Part shown: positions 53,797 to 63,202 of the stretch, one piece after another
Layout of the letters: each line of letters opens with the position of its first letter
How positions within the stretch are numbered: the first letter of the stretch is position 1
DNA from: Pseudanabaena sp. lw0831
GTDB lineage: Bacteria > Cyanobacteriota > Cyanobacteriia > Pseudanabaenales > Pseudanabaenaceae
NCBI RefSeq assembly: GCF_016584665.1
Contig: NZ_BBJB01000057.1
Coordinates: 124,001-188,000 of the forward strand
Direction of reading: 5' to 3'
Length of the DNA stretch: 64,000 bases
Program-made: the position numbers and the translations under genes
Notes under the pieces: model-generated
Told to the model about the DNA's origin: nothing
Seen by the model: the letters and a program-made list of their open reading frames with translations, nothing else
The model's database searches: none

Positions 53797-54042
53797 ATGA
53801 TTCTCAACTCACTAAATGAAACCCGTTCAATTGAAGTCATAACCTTTGCTGGTAGAGAACGCGGGATTGTCTTTTTAGGTAAAACTTTTGTTGCAGATAG
53901 GTCTTTCAACAGCTTAAACGCAGCGATCGCTGCTTGTAGAAAAGACTTAGATTTGGGTTTAGCCATATTGATTACCCCTAACGCAGACAAATTTCAAGTC
54001 TGGGTCTCAGTCCCCAATCAAATGATTTTTCATGCTGCTTAG
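53797..54042 (+). CDS. Unknown small protein upstream of umuD
   Basis: 81 residues: MILNSLNETRSIEVITFAGR, ERGIVFLGKTFVADRSFNSL, NAAIAACRKDLDLGLAILIT. It looks like a compact alpha/beta protein, without signal or membrane part. I do not recognise the family. A 27-bp hairpin separates it from umuD, so a joint transcript is doubtful. Confidence 0.6.
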   Translation: MILNSLNETRSIEVITFAGRERGIVFLGKTFVADRSFNSLNAAIAACRKDLDLGLAILITPNADKFQVWVSVPNQMIFHAA

Positions 54043-54050
54043 CCAAGATG

Positions 54051-54109
54051 AGCAAGATAAAAAAAGCAAAGGCAACGCAAAACGTTGCCTTTGCTTTTTT
54101 TATCTTGCT
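54051..54109. terminator. 27-bp perfect hairpin
   Basis: Arms 54051-54077 and 54083-54109 match exactly around CAAAA; T7 lies in the descending arm. Between the small gene and umuD. Confidence 0.7.
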
Positions 54110-54168
54110 ATAGATCGACGACTGTGTTAAAGTTTTGAATATCGCACTTTAATCAAAAAAAATAGCTT

Positions 54169-54783
54169 ATGGAAAGTGACGATCCACATCAAGGTGAATT
54201 TTGGCAACTAAAAGGTAGTAGACATGATCAAACTGCCCCAAATATGCAGTTGCTAACAAATAAAAACATAGTAAATATTGGGACATGGACAAAAGAACAG
54301 GTTAGTAGTCTTGCCGAAAGTGTTAGAGATATTCATCTTCCTGATATGAGCACTAAATTAGAATTGCCGTTGCAAAACTGTTCTGTCCCTGCGGGTTTTC
54401 CTTCTCCTGCGGAAGACTATGTAGAACATAAGCTCGATCTCAATAGCTATTTAGTGACTCATCCAGCGGCGACTTTTTTTGTGAGAACTTCAGGGAATTC
54501 GATGACTGGAGCGCATATTCATGATGGCGACCTACTGATTGTCGATCGCTCTCTTGAAGCCACCCATGGCGATATTGTGATCGCTGTAGTCCAAGGAGAA
54601 ATTACTGTCAAACGCTTGCATTATCAGAAAGGAGAAGTTGCACTAGTCCCTGAGAACGATAGCTACAAGACGATTTTTATTAACGAACATTCCGAACTAC
54701 ATATTTGGGGAGTTGTCACTAATGTCATCCACAGTGTTAGACCGAAAAGTCGAAAAAAGATTCGCTCTGGTCGATTGCAATAA
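54169..54783 (+). CDS. umuD: UmuD-type SOS protein (Pol V accessory)
   Basis: LexA-like autoprotease whose cleaved form joins UmuC in translesion DNA polymerase V. From ATG 54169: cleavage site Ala75-Gly76 (PAGFPSPAEDY), nucleophile Ser111 (GNSM), general base Lys148 (TVKRLH). The spacings 75-111-148 equal those of E. coli UmuD (24-60-97), but about 50 extra residues lie before the cleavage site; a later start is possible. It overlaps umuC by 62 bases. No LexA box is visible upstream. Confidence 0.92.
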   Translation: MESDDPHQGEFWQLKGSRHDQTAPNMQLLTNKNIVNIGTWTKEQVSSLAESVRDIHLPDMSTKLELPLQNCSVPAGFPSPAEDYVEHKLDLNSYLVTHPAATFFVRTSGNSMTGAHIHDGDLLIVDRSLEATHGDIVIAVVQGEITVKRLHYQKGEVALVPENDSYKTIFINEHSELHIWGVVTNVIHSVRPKSRKKIRSGRLQ

Positions 54784-56014
54784 CTTTTACGTTTCCTGTG
54801 AACGTTTATTTAATCCTACTCTGATAGGAAAACCTGTGGTAGTACTATCTAACAATGATGGTTGTGTCGTGGCGCGATCGCAGGAAGTCAAAGATCTCGG
54901 TATCAAGATGGGTGTGCCTGTCTTCCGAATCTACGAACTCATCAAGCGCTACGACGTTCAGGTCTATTCTTCTAACTACAGTCTTTATGGCGATTTGTCG
55001 GGTAGAGTCATGTCTACATTGGCTTACTTTGCTCCCGATGTGGAAATCTACTCAATTGATGAAGCCTTTATGGATTTATCAGGATTTCGATATCGTGACT
55101 TAACGGAATATGGCAATGAGATCCGACAAAGAGTGCTGCAATGGGTGGGAATTCCCGTTTCAGTAGGAATTGCCCCGACCAAAACCTTAGCAAAGTTAGC
55201 CAGTCTTATTGCCAAGAAATCCAGCTCAGGTGTTTTCGATCTCAGTGTCTATCCATCTATTGATGAAATCCTATCTCAAGTGGATGTTGGCGATTTGTGG
55301 GGTATTGGCTTCAAATATGCTAATTGGCTAAGAGAAAAAGGTATAAATTCAGCATTGCAAGTAAAAAATGCCGATGAAAGCTTGATTCGTAAAAAGATGG
55401 GTATCGTTGGTGTCAAATTACAACTGGAGCTAAGAGGTGAATCTTGTTTAGCGATGGAGTTACTTGACAATCCTAAAAAAGGAACCTGTGTCTCTCGCTC
55501 TTTTCCTCAGTCTATAAATACGCTGTCAGAACTCAAAGAAGCGATCGCTTCTTTTACACATCGAGCCGCAGAGAAACTACGGCAGCAAAAACAAGCCGCC
55601 AGTGTGATCACAGTTTTTGCCAGAACCAGTCCTTTTCGAGATAATTTCTACTCAAATAGCGCCACCGCAGAATTGGATTTATCAACTAACTACACGATCG
55701 AACTATCCCGTGTCGCGTCTCAGTTAGTCGAAAGTATCTATCGCAAAGGACAAAATTTTAAAAAAGCTGGTGTGATTATGACGGGACTTGTGTCTGAGAA
55801 ACAAGTTCAAGGCAATCTTTTTGATGTTAGTAATGATGAGGAAAAGCGGCGATCGCGCAATCTGATGAGCGTCATGGATACAATCAATGAAATTTATGGT
55901 AGGGATACCTTGCGATTTGCGACCACTGGAGTAATCCAAGTCTGGAAAACAAAATCTGAACAGCGATCGCCAAAATACACAACCTGTTGGCAAGACCTAC
56001 TCGAAGTTTCATAA
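54722..56014 (+). CDS. umuC: DNA polymerase V subunit UmuC
   Basis: Y-family error-prone polymerase. 430 residues from ATG 54722. ALVDCNNFYVSCERLFNPTL (catalytic Asp, metal binding), YSIDEAFMDLSG (Asp-Glu pair), GIPVSVGIAPTKTLAKLAS, and C-terminal little-finger region and RSPKYTTCWQDLLEV tail typical of UmuC. A TTG at 54713 is open in the same frame but ATG is preferred. Coupled to umuD by a 62-base overlap in another frame. Confidence 0.95.
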   Translation: MSSTVLDRKVEKRFALVDCNNFYVSCERLFNPTLIGKPVVVLSNNDGCVVARSQEVKDLGIKMGVPVFRIYELIKRYDVQVYSSNYSLYGDLSGRVMSTLAYFAPDVEIYSIDEAFMDLSGFRYRDLTEYGNEIRQRVLQWVGIPVSVGIAPTKTLAKLASLIAKKSSSGVFDLSVYPSIDEILSQVDVGDLWGIGFKYANWLREKGINSALQVKNADESLIRKKMGIVGVKLQLELRGESCLAMELLDNPKKGTCVSRSFPQSINTLSELKEAIASFTHRAAEKLRQQKQAASVITVFARTSPFRDNFYSNSATAELDLSTNYTIELSRVASQLVESIYRKGQNFKKAGVIMTGLVSEKQVQGNLFDVSNDEEKRRSRNLMSVMDTINEIYGRDTLRFATTGVIQVWKTKSEQRSPKYTTCWQDLLEVS

Positions 56015-56051
56015 AAAAAGAGGCGGTGCTTAGCACCGCCTCTTTTTTTAT
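56011..56051. terminator. Shared terminator of umuC and pdhB
   Basis: ATAAAAAAAGAGGCGGTGC and exact inverse around TTA. It overlaps the umuC stop and ends in the last codon of convergent pdhB; A and T runs suit both directions. Confidence 0.8.
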
Positions 56052-57022
56052 GCTAACAATTTCTCAACTGCGGCAATCACATCCTCAGGTTGAGGAATTG
56101 TCAGATTTTCCAATCCGCCATTGTAGGGAGTTGGTACATCAAGCGCGGCAAGACGAACAATTGGTGCATCAAGCTCATCAAAATAGCTATCATTAATCGA
56201 AGCAATGATCTCTGAACCAATACTGGCGCAGCGCATTCCTTCTTCAACAATTACAATGCGATGAGTTTTGCGCAACGAGGTGACGATGGTTTCCATGTCC
56301 AAAGGCTTAAGCGAAATCAAGTCAATCACTTCAGGATCGTAGCCTCTATCAACTAAAGTCTCGACGGCCTTGAGTACGTGATAGCGCATCCGTGAATAGG
56401 TCAGGATCGTCACATCATTACCTTCGCGCACGATTTCCGCTTTGTCGAGAGGCAACAAATATTCTTCGTCGGGGATATCTTCCTTGAGGTTGTACAGCAA
56501 CACATGCTCAAAGAAAAGGATTGGGTTATCGTTACGAATTGCTGACTTCAGCAAGCCTTTAGCGTTGTAAGGAGTGGAGCAAGCCACCATCTTAATCCCA
56601 GGCACAGCTTGGAAATAGGTTTCGAGACGCTGCGAATGTTCTGCGCCGAGGTTGCGCCCAACGCCACCAGGACCACGAATGACGATCGGGATTTTGAAAT
56701 TACCACCAGAGGTGTAGCGCAACATCCCAGCATTATTCGAGATTTGGTTAAAAGCGAGTAGCAAGAAGCCCATGTTCATGCCTTCGATGATCGGGCGTAA
56801 GCCTGTCATTGCTGAGCCGATCGCCATCCCTGTGAAGCTATTTTCTGCAATCGGGGTGTCGAGTAGGCGCAAGTCCCCGTATTTTTTGTAAAGGTCTTTG
56901 GTTACTTTGTAGGAGCCGCCATAATGCCCCACGTCTTCGCCTAAAACATAAACGGCTGGATCGCGCTCCATTTCCTCATCGATCGCTTCTCTGAGGGCGT
57001 TGAAAAAAGTAACCTCTGCCAT
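56048..57022 (-). CDS. pdhB: Pyruvate dehydrogenase E1 beta subunit
   Basis: Beta chain of the thiamine-dependent E1 of pyruvate dehydrogenase. 324 residues: [60 protein letters not shown] and [20 protein letters not shown] are the family's conserved blocks. pdhA is not adjacent, as is common in cyanobacteria. Single gene. Confidence 0.96.
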   Translation of the reverse strand: MAEVTFFNALREAIDEEMERDPAVYVLGEDVGHYGGSYKVTKDLYKKYGDLRLLDTPIAENSFTGMAIGSAMTGLRPIIEGMNMGFLLLAFNQISNNAGMLRYTSGGNFKIPIVIRGPGGVGRNLGAEHSQRLETYFQAVPGIKMVACSTPYNAKGLLKSAIRNDNPILFFEHVLLYNLKEDIPDEEYLLPLDKAEIVREGNDVTILTYSRMRYHVLKAVETLVDRGYDPEVIDLISLKPLDMETIVTSLRKTHRIVIVEEGMRCASIGSEIIASINDSYFDELDAPIVRLAALDVPTPYNGGLENLTIPQPEDVIAAVEKLLA

Positions 57023-57225
57023 ATAAATCTGTGATTGTATCTATGATTATGTAAACAAGTCTTAAGCGATTATATCTTTTGGGGTGCGTCAATACACATA
57101 ACCTTACTTGGGGATATTGTCGCTAAGAATATTCAAAAATAGCTAGCCCTTATAAAATCTATTTTTGCAATCGTCTTTACAATCAGATTTTATAAAAACT
57201 GATTCGATACACGCTTGTTTCCTTC

Positions 57226-57468
57226 TCACCATTCTAGTGTCTCGCTACACTCACTAATAGGAGTTGCTAAACCTTCCACAATTGACGCTCCTACTTCGGG
57301 AATTGAGGGTAAATAGATTGTTTCTTGAATTCTTTTCCAATCTTCTTCGGAGACTAGAAAAGCATTAGATGTGTTTCCTGAAATCAGAATAGGCTCATGA
57401 GAATGTGAAACATCATTTATCAGATCTTGAAGTTTAACTTGAGCTTCATTTAGAGGAATAATGGACAT
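57226..57468 (-). CDS. Phd/YefM-type antitoxin, no toxin beside it
   Basis: 80 residues from ATG 57468, preceded by AGAAGA. MSIIPLNEAQVKLQDLINDV, SHSHEPILISGNTSNAFLVS and EEDWKRIQETIYLPSIPEV are the Phd/YefM DNA-binding fold. A RelE- or Doc-type toxin gene should follow on the same strand, but only 200 non-coding bases precede pdhB, so it is an orphan or its partner is lost. Confidence 0.8.
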   Translation of the reverse strand: MSIIPLNEAQVKLQDLINDVSHSHEPILISGNTSNAFLVSEEDWKRIQETIYLPSIPEVGASIVEGLATPISECSETLEW

Positions 57469-57542
57469 TTTTTTCTTCTGGAAATTTGAGCAGTACGTAT
57501 GTCTTTTGAAAGTCAAAATCGCTACACTTGCTAAATCACAGC

Positions 57543-57869
57543 TTAATGCAGTAAATTAACTCGAAGAAGAATAGAACCAACGGATATAAAGGAAATGACT
57601 ACTGTGCCGATCCAAAACTTACGTTGTTCTTTTTCTTTGTCAAGCCATTCTCTTAAATCAGAAATTGTACCAGCACGAAAACCTATACCATTTTGATTTC
57701 CATCAATTGACTCTAAACTAGATCTAGAACAGTTGAATCCCATAATGATGGGTTGTTCACTTGGGTAGAAAAAACGTGCTGGTTGTTCCCAATTTTCTGG
57801 AAGCCCAATAATTGGCTGAGGTTTTCCAATAACTGTTATCACTGAAGGTCGCTTTCCTTGATCTAGCAT
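57543..57869 (-). CDS. Unknown protein with C-terminal helix, possibly truncated
   Basis: 108 residues with ATG 57869 (MLDQGKRPSVITVIGKPQPI) and one hydrophobic helix at the end (KFWIGTVVISFISVGSILLR). The frame stays open a little upstream of the ATG, to a short inverted repeat at 57895-57930 beside the IS remnant, so the original N-terminus may have been cut away. No family recognised. Confidence 0.45.
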   Translation of the reverse strand: MLDQGKRPSVITVIGKPQPIIGLPENWEQPARFFYPSEQPIIMGFNCSRSSLESIDGNQNGIGFRAGTISDLREWLDKEKEQRKFWIGTVVISFISVGSILLRVNLLH

Positions 57870-57934
57870 CTTTCGTAGAGTTTCATCTCTGGTGTTTTTT
57901 GAAATGCGCTTTGCAAGAGCATTTCAAAAACTTC

Positions 57935-58537
57935 GGCACTGGTCGGTTAAGACGTGAGGGAAGTAAAGCCTCGCAATGATAGCAACTCCAGCTATGGCGA
58001 TCGGTCGATGATATAGTCCGATCGCCATAGCTGGAGTCTTGTTTTTCCCTAAGCCCACATGAGGTCTCACCCAGTTGTGAACTAATTACTGTCCATCCTT
58101 TTGACTCTGAGGGGGGAGGTTCTCGCCAACGCGAGTGTAAACCTCATCTCCCTCGACTGTTATATCTGCTCCTGCTGGGGCAGGGGGACTCCATTGCTGT
58201 GACTGGGATGCTAATTTTTGCTCCCATCTCATGATACTTGTGTGGTATTTTTCTAGCACTCTTCCACTGGCTCTGATTCTCATCCCCTCTGTCCTCATCT
58301 TGAGTGCAAAGGAAACCACATTTGCTGGCGTTCTCAGCCTTGACATTGCGGTTCCTGTTCGTTCGTTGAACCGTTTGCTGCATCCTTTGCATAAATAATT
58401 CTGGATAGCTTTGCCGTCTTGGTGGCAATCCTTGCCATTCTTGACTATCTTTTGGTTTTGGCAGTGTGGACATTCCATGCCTTTCTCCTTGACTCTGCCT
58501 CTTTATTTTACATCTCACGTCTTAACTGACCAGTGCC
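57935..58537 (-). mobile_element. Insertion-sequence remnant with 24-bp terminal inverted repeats
   Basis: Ends 57935-57958 (GGCACTGGTCGGTTAAGACG...) and 58514-58537 are inverse copies with one mismatch. Between them lie a damaged IS1-type transposase (58086-58478) and, near the left end, the hairpin ACTCCAGCTATGGCGATCGG with its inverse (about 57983-58041). At 603 bp it is shorter than an intact element of this type. No target duplication is evident. Confidence 0.7.
58086..58478 (-). pseudogene. IS1-family transposase fragment
   Basis: 130 codons: zinc-ribbon MECPHCQNQKIVKNGK ... YLCKGCSKRF, a helix-turn-helix-like part (MRIRASGRVLEKYHTSIMRW), and the start of the catalytic domain ITVEGDEVYTRVGENLPP. 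There the frame ends in QSQKDGQ; shifting one base at the C run (about 58108-58113) restores PSESKGWTV, after which the sequence is unrelated. So it is both frameshifted and truncated, and not functional. Confidence 0.75.
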
Positions 58538-58688
58538 ATTTTTTTTCCATAGTATGGGACAATAAAATTTTTAAAATTTCACTAGGTTTTATGGCAGCAC
58601 AAAGCGATCGCAATTGTTTTTACTTTTTAGTTGGTTGATAATGCGGATGCGCCCACGCTAAATGATCCAAAGATTTCCTGTGATATTC

Positions 58689-59049
58689 TCACGCTGTAAT
58701 GCTCGCTTCTCCATAGGCAATGCAAGCATAAATGTCTTCTGGTTGCAGTTGTGGATATTCTTCTAGTAGTTCAGGGATGCTAGTGCCACTGGCTAGGAAG
58801 TCGAGAATTAGGGATACCCAAATGCGATGTCTACGAATACAGGGTTTTCCAAAACAAATATTAGGATTAATCGAGATTCGGGTTAGTACTGATATTACGT
58901 AGAACAAAGATCGTCAGAATGTTTCCATGTCATCTTAAGAGAGGATTTGGAGACCAAATCCCTACATATTTGTAAAGGTAGAGGCTTGGTCTCCAAGCCC
59001 CAATCTCAGCGTTCCACGTAACATCAGTTAGTAGTTCTTTTTGTTTCAT
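58689..59049 (-). pseudogene. DUF433 gene split by an inverted-repeat element
   Basis: The downstream part (to 58689) reads TRISINPNICFGKPCIRRHR, WVSLILDFLASGTSIPELLE, EYPQLQPEDIYACIAYGEAS: the DUF433 fold found in antitoxin-like pairs. Removing the element 58889-59027 and one TACTAA copy joins it to an upstream ATG at 59049 and gives MKQKELLTRISINPN without a break. Today the frame could only start inside the element (TTG 58907). No DUF5615 partner gene is present. Confidence 0.7.
58889..59027. mobile_element. 139-bp inverted-repeat element (MITE-like), copy 2
   Basis: Ends CTGATATTACGTAGAAC (58889-58905) and, inverse at 59011-59027, CTGATGTTACGTGGAAC, the same ends as the element at 21991-22130. 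Flanked by TTAGTA on both sides (58883-58888, 59028-59033). The interior (a weak TTTGGAGACCAAA / TTGGTCTCCAA repeat) is unlike copy 1. Confidence 0.8.
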
Positions 59050-59172
59050 GACTTTAGTTTTTGGTTATTCTACTCATCAAACGCGATTCTCATCCTCTTA
59101 TCGTTGTTCCTAGGCAGTCAGTAACAGCGATTCAATTTAAACACTCTAAAATAGGCTAAGACAATTAAAGGA

Positions 59173-60152
59173 TTAAATTTTTGACTTTAGATAATTGATA
59201 AAAGATGTACATGAAAGTAGAAAAAATTTTGCGTCAGCAGCAGTAAGATTGGGTTCACTTAGCATAGCGTGCCTAATGCCTCCTTCATCGCTAGTATAAC
59301 CATACAATTTTGAGAAAGACTCTTTTAAAGACGGATGGATTTTGTTGGAAATTTCTAAAACTTTGAGTGCTTCTCCTAAAGTTGCTTTAGGCTTACCAGT
59401 AATCTCTTTTGCAATACTCTCTACAGCAGAGATAGACTCCTTTATAGAGTTTCGATAATCTGGATTTTTCGATCGCTCATCAGAGTAAGAGCACGTTGGA
59501 GATGGATCGATACAGCAGGAAATCGCTTGCCAGTCAATGCTTCCTCTAGCATCTTAACCTCTTGTTCAGTTGTTATATCTGTAAATACACCTCCAACAAA
59601 CCTAAAGCCTGAAAACTCTCTGTTTAAGATATTATTCACCTCTTCCACTAATGTCACACTTTCAAAATAGTTAAGGGTAACTTCAAGAAAATCATAAACT
59701 TCAAACCATTCAAATCCATCAAAGAGTTCTCGTAATTCATTTACTTGTACACTTGCATATAGATTAGATGGCAAATCATCTATTGGCTTTTTAAAAAAAT
59801 CCATCCACAAATATTTAATAAACTCATCAATTTGCTTCCCACAAAAAACACTTCTTGTATGATCTGAATACTTAAGTAAAAAATTGTTACTTAAAACATT
59901 CCAAAGTGAATGTCTTAAATCTTTACTTATATCATCAACTTGAATTACTTCAGATACGTGTTTAAACCCCTGTCTTTCGCTAAATCTTTTAGATGGTATC
60001 GCAAATTTAGATTTTAACTTTAACGCTTGATTTTGAGTCTCACGTTCAGTTATGGCTTTAGGATCGTGAGCATAGCAATATCCAGAAGAACCTGCTTCAC
60101 GATTACACTTTGCACCAGATTTTGTCGTGCCTTTACACTTTAATGATGACAT
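59173..60152 (-). pseudogene. AbiJ-like abortive-infection protein, frameshifted
   Basis: The intact frame 60152-59442 gives a small Cys/His module (CKGTTKSGAKCNREAGSSGYC then YAHDP, residues 5-30) and an AbiJ-NTD4-like domain (RFSERQGFKHVSEVIQ, DLRHSLWNVLSNNFL). It ends LMSDRKIQIIETL. One base added to the T run at 59465-59469 would continue it as DRKNPDYRNSIKESISAVES and then HPSLKESFSKLYGYTSDEGG and AADAKFFLLSCTSFINYL to a stop at 59173, the normal C-terminus of the STM4504/CBY_0614 group. Either a true one-base loss or a sequencing error. Members are linked to phage defence. Confidence 0.75.
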
Positions 60153-60255
60153 TTTAATAGAATTAACAAAAACTTTTTTAGGCAGAATTTCAGCTATAGC
60201 TATTTTGTAACTATAGCATTGAAAATAAATATTTTAGGCGATCTCCCTAGTCAAA

Positions 60256-60654
60256 CTACCAAACAATCCTAACCAAATTCGCAGCACAAATATTCCGATC
60301 GCAACTCAAAATAGCTACCTGATTTCCTTGCCCCTCCACCACCAAAGCCGTTGATACAATCTGACGATCGTGCATCTCATTGATAGAAGTGAGGTTGATA
60401 CTTTTCTCAATTACATCAGCATCAAGTGGATAGATAGAAACTCGTTTATCTTGCTTCACTACCTTTAGCAAAGCATCAACGGAAAGAATCGAAGTCTTGC
60501 CTCGACTCACGATCCATACCGACTCCGCCAAAGCGATCGCAGGTAAAATCAATTCACTACTTGAATCCGCAAGAATTTCTTTAGCAGTCACCCCTAAACG
60601 AGAATTACCCTCCAGAAACCAGATTAAAGCGTGGGTATCAAGAATATATTTCAT
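60256..60654 (-). CDS. PIN-domain toxin (VapC-like)
   Basis: 132 residues from ATG 60654 (MKYILDTHALIWFLEGN). PIN acidic residues: Asp6, Glu in ALAESVWIV, Asp in MHDRQIVSTAL, Asp in LSCDRNI. Such RNases are toxins of type II toxin-antitoxin pairs. It starts 10 bases after the presumed antitoxin. The frame is open to 60759 but this would overlap the antitoxin gene heavily. Confidence 0.88.
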   Translation of the reverse strand: MKYILDTHALIWFLEGNSRLGVTAKEILADSSSELILPAIALAESVWIVSRGKTSILSVDALLKVVKQDKRVSIYPLDADVIEKSINLTSINEMHDRQIVSTALVVEGQGNQVAILSCDRNICAANLVRIVW

Positions 60655-60664
60655 ATTGCTAGAA

Positions 60665-60898
60665 TTAAGCCCAGCCAAGAGCATCGTCAATATCACCATT
60701 AAATTCAGCATCTCTAAAATCAGCTTCAGTCGATTGTTGAGAACCTGAAAACATCCCAAACGACATAAACTGATTAGCGCGACTAACTGACTCAGGCTTA
60801 AAAAAAGTCACAAAAACTTGACTCTCCGTAATATCTTGAGGGACTTCTGCTAATTCAACTTTACCGTTCCGATATATTCCTTGGATTGTCTGTAACAT
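60665..60898 (-). CDS. Antitoxin partner of the PIN toxin
   Basis: 77 residues: TIQGIYRNGKVELAEVPQDI resembles the N-terminus of DUF104/VapB-like antitoxins (an AbrB-like small barrel), then an acidic tail (STEADFRDAEFNGDIDDALG) fit for neutralising a toxin. Placed directly before the PIN gene on the same strand, the usual antitoxin-first order. Confidence 0.75.
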   Translation of the reverse strand: MLQTIQGIYRNGKVELAEVPQDITESQVFVTFFKPESVSRANQFMSFGMFSGSQQSTEADFRDAEFNGDIDDALGWA

Positions 60899-61065
60899 AA
60901 TCGTCTGCGCTGGTTAATTTGAGAGATCGCCAATCAATTGTAGCACTACAACATTTTAGCTAATATTCGTAGCTATTTGTGAAGTTGTGGGAATGGTTGC
61001 GATCGCTATTAGAGGCTGAAAGGCGATCTCTGCTTGGCTGATTTTTAGTGAAAGGCGATTGCATA

Positions 61066-62298
61066 CTACAACAAACCCGCGATCGCAGATTGCACAGAAT
61101 AGCCCAAATGCTTCCATGCTGCGGCTGTAGCTACCCGACCGCGAGGCGTGCGATTGATATAGCCAATCTGTAATAAATATGGCTCATAGACTTCTTCAAT
61201 TGTATGAGCATCCTCACCAGTCGCCGCTGCTAATGTATCCAAGCCTGCGGGGCCACCATTAAAGTTCTCAATTAACACCGTTAATAATTTGCGATCGATC
61301 CAGTCCAAACCTTTCGGATCGACATTAAATAATTCCAGTGCTGATTCAGCGATCGCACCTGTAATCTGTTCGCCCTTTGCCTTAACTTCGGCATAGTCCC
61401 GCACTCGCTTTAAGAGACGATTGGCAATCCGAGGCGTACCTCTTGATCTGGCGGCGATCGCGATCGCGCCATCGTCATGGATTGGAGTTTCTAAAATCTT
61501 GGCACTGCGGGACACAATTTGCGTTAGTTCATCCTGCTCATAGAAACGGAAATGTTGCACAAACCCAAAGCGATCTCGCAATGGCGAAGATAATGCTCCA
61601 ATTCTCGTAGTAGCACCGATCAGCGTAAATTTATTTAACTGCACACTACGAATCCTTGCTCCTTGACCTTTTCCAATTGTAATATCAAGTCGATAATCTT
61701 CCATTGCAGGATAGAGAATCTCTTCGGTCACGCTAGGTAACCGATGAATTTCATCAATAAAGAGAATGTCGCCCTGTTGCAGAGAAACCAGTAATCCTGC
61801 CACATCACGGGGACGCTCAAGGGCAGGAGCCGAAGTGATTTTGCATTGCACGCCCATTTCTTGGGCAATAATTAGAGCCAGAGAAGTTTTACCTAACCCT
61901 GGGGGGCCATATAACAGCAAATGATCGAGAGCTGACGATCTCGATTTTGCCGCCGCGATCGCAATATTTAGCAGTTCTTTTAAATCTTTCTGCCCAATAT
62001 AGTCTGCGAGATTTTTGGGGCGAATATTGATATCAACTGAAACTTGAGCAGGAGCATCTTTGGCAAGTTGATCCTCTAATTTCTCCTCTGGTGTGGCTTC
62101 CGCTTGCAGCAAATCTAACGCCTGTTGCATTTCTGGCGATGTCACTTCTTTTTTAGTGGATTTTTTAGGCGATCGGGAGGTTGATTTTTTGCTGACAGCT
62201 TGTTCGGGAACTGGTGCAGAGTTTTGAGCAGTTTGGTGATTAACCCGATCGTCTTCTGGATTCGGGGTTTGATTTGGTTTAGAGGAGATGATTGCCAT
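61066..62298 (-). CDS. ruvB: Holliday junction helicase RuvB
   Basis: Hexameric AAA+ motor of branch migration. About 410 residues, longer than E. coli (336) through a Lys/Ser/Pro-rich N-terminal extension (about 1-85). Walker [14 protein letters not shown], Walker [11 protein letters not shown], sensor [18 protein letters not shown], arginine-containing [21 protein letters not shown]-terminal winged helix [23 protein letters not shown] 62298 ([10 protein letters not shown]) is chosen; it overlaps the preceding gene by 20 bases. ruvA and ruvC are elsewhere. Confidence 0.95.
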   Translation of the reverse strand: MAIISSKPNQTPNPEDDRVNHQTAQNSAPVPEQAVSKKSTSRSPKKSTKKEVTSPEMQQALDLLQAEATPEEKLEDQLAKDAPAQVSVDINIRPKNLADYIGQKDLKELLNIAIAAAKSRSSALDHLLLYGPPGLGKTSLALIIAQEMGVQCKITSAPALERPRDVAGLLVSLQQGDILFIDEIHRLPSVTEEILYPAMEDYRLDITIGKGQGARIRSVQLNKFTLIGATTRIGALSSPLRDRFGFVQHFRFYEQDELTQIVSRSAKILETPIHDDGAIAIAARSRGTPRIANRLLKRVRDYAEVKAKGEQITGAIAESALELFNVDPKGLDWIDRKLLTVLIENFNGGPAGLDTLAAATGEDAHTIEEVYEPYLLQIGYINRTPRGRVATAAAWKHLGYSVQSAIAGLL

Positions 62299-63094
62299 AT
62301 GCTTTAGGTTGCTCAAATTTGTAAATATCTTCGATCAATTGCACCCAACCATCAACTAGAGAGGCAAGCATTTTTTCGCCCTTTTCTCTAGTCGCAGCCT
62401 TAGCATCACCCAACACACCACTACGAGTCAAATCGCGCATCACCCATGCAAAGGGATTTGCCGATTCCATACTGAGCAAACTATTTTCAGGCAAGCCATA
62501 GGGATATTCGGTAACAGCTTTATCCATCTGCACCTGTTCAGGCAAAAGCGCCAACATCAGGCTGGTTTCCGCATCGCCACCATGAATTCCAAATTCTAAT
62601 TCTTTTTCCGTCAAAAGCGCTTTGGCAAAATTAGGAACCCGCCAAGTAAAGAGTGGAAAGATCGCAAAATCTGGATATTTTTCATGGAGATCGCGAGCAA
62701 CTATTTCCAAAATTTGCGGCTGTCCACCGTGGGAATTCATCAAAGCTAATTTCCGAAATCCTGCTCGATAGACACTTTCAGCAATGTCTGTCAACATCGC
62801 TAGCATCGTCTGCGATCGCATGGTTATCGTACCTGCAAAAGTACTATGCTCATTCGATTTGCCATAATACAAAGGCGGCAAAGCATAGGCAGGAATCACA
62901 GGATCTAATTTCTCTAAAGCCCTTGCCAACACCCCAATACTAATCGCCGCATCAACGATCAATGGCAAATGTGCGCCATGCTGCTCGATCGCCCCCATCG
63001 GTAGAATAATCACTACATTTTGCTTGTTTGGCATTGCGGCGATTTCTGGTGACGTGAGGTAAGCAAAATATCGATGATTAGGGAAATAACTCAT
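62279..63094 (-). CDS. Creatininase-family amidohydrolase
   Basis: 271 residues. Metal ligands and family blocks: [20 protein letters not shown] (Glu, His, Asp), [52 protein letters not shown]. The family includes creatininase and enzymes acting on cyclic amides such as in riboflavin or F420 metabolism; the substrate here is unknown. Overlaps ruvB by 20 bases, so they are probably co-transcribed. Confidence 0.88.
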   Translation of the reverse strand: MSYFPNHRYFAYLTSPEIAAMPNKQNVVIILPMGAIEQHGAHLPLIVDAAISIGVLARALEKLDPVIPAYALPPLYYGKSNEHSTFAGTITMRSQTMLAMLTDIAESVYRAGFRKLALMNSHGGQPQILEIVARDLHEKYPDFAIFPLFTWRVPNFAKALLTEKELEFGIHGGDAETSLMLALLPEQVQMDKAVTEYPYGLPENSLLSMESANPFAWVMRDLTRSGVLGDAKAATREKGEKMLASLVDGWVQLIEDIYKFEQPKAYGNHLL

Positions 63095-63202
63095 GACGAT
63101 TTTATTATTTATCCTAGATCAATTTCTAAAATAATAATGTTGTTTGATTTTAAAGATGGCTTCAGTCGCAAATTCTAATAAATAATGCAGGCTAGGACAA
63201 AT

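Noticed and set aside
54100-54168. LexA operator before umuD
   Set aside because: I looked for the cyanobacterial RGTACnnnDGTWCB pattern and for the E. coli CTG-N10-CAG form and saw neither.
58538-58688. DUF5615-type partner gene after the DUF433 gene
   Set aside because: All frames downstream of the DUF433 stop close within about 20 codons and show no family motif.
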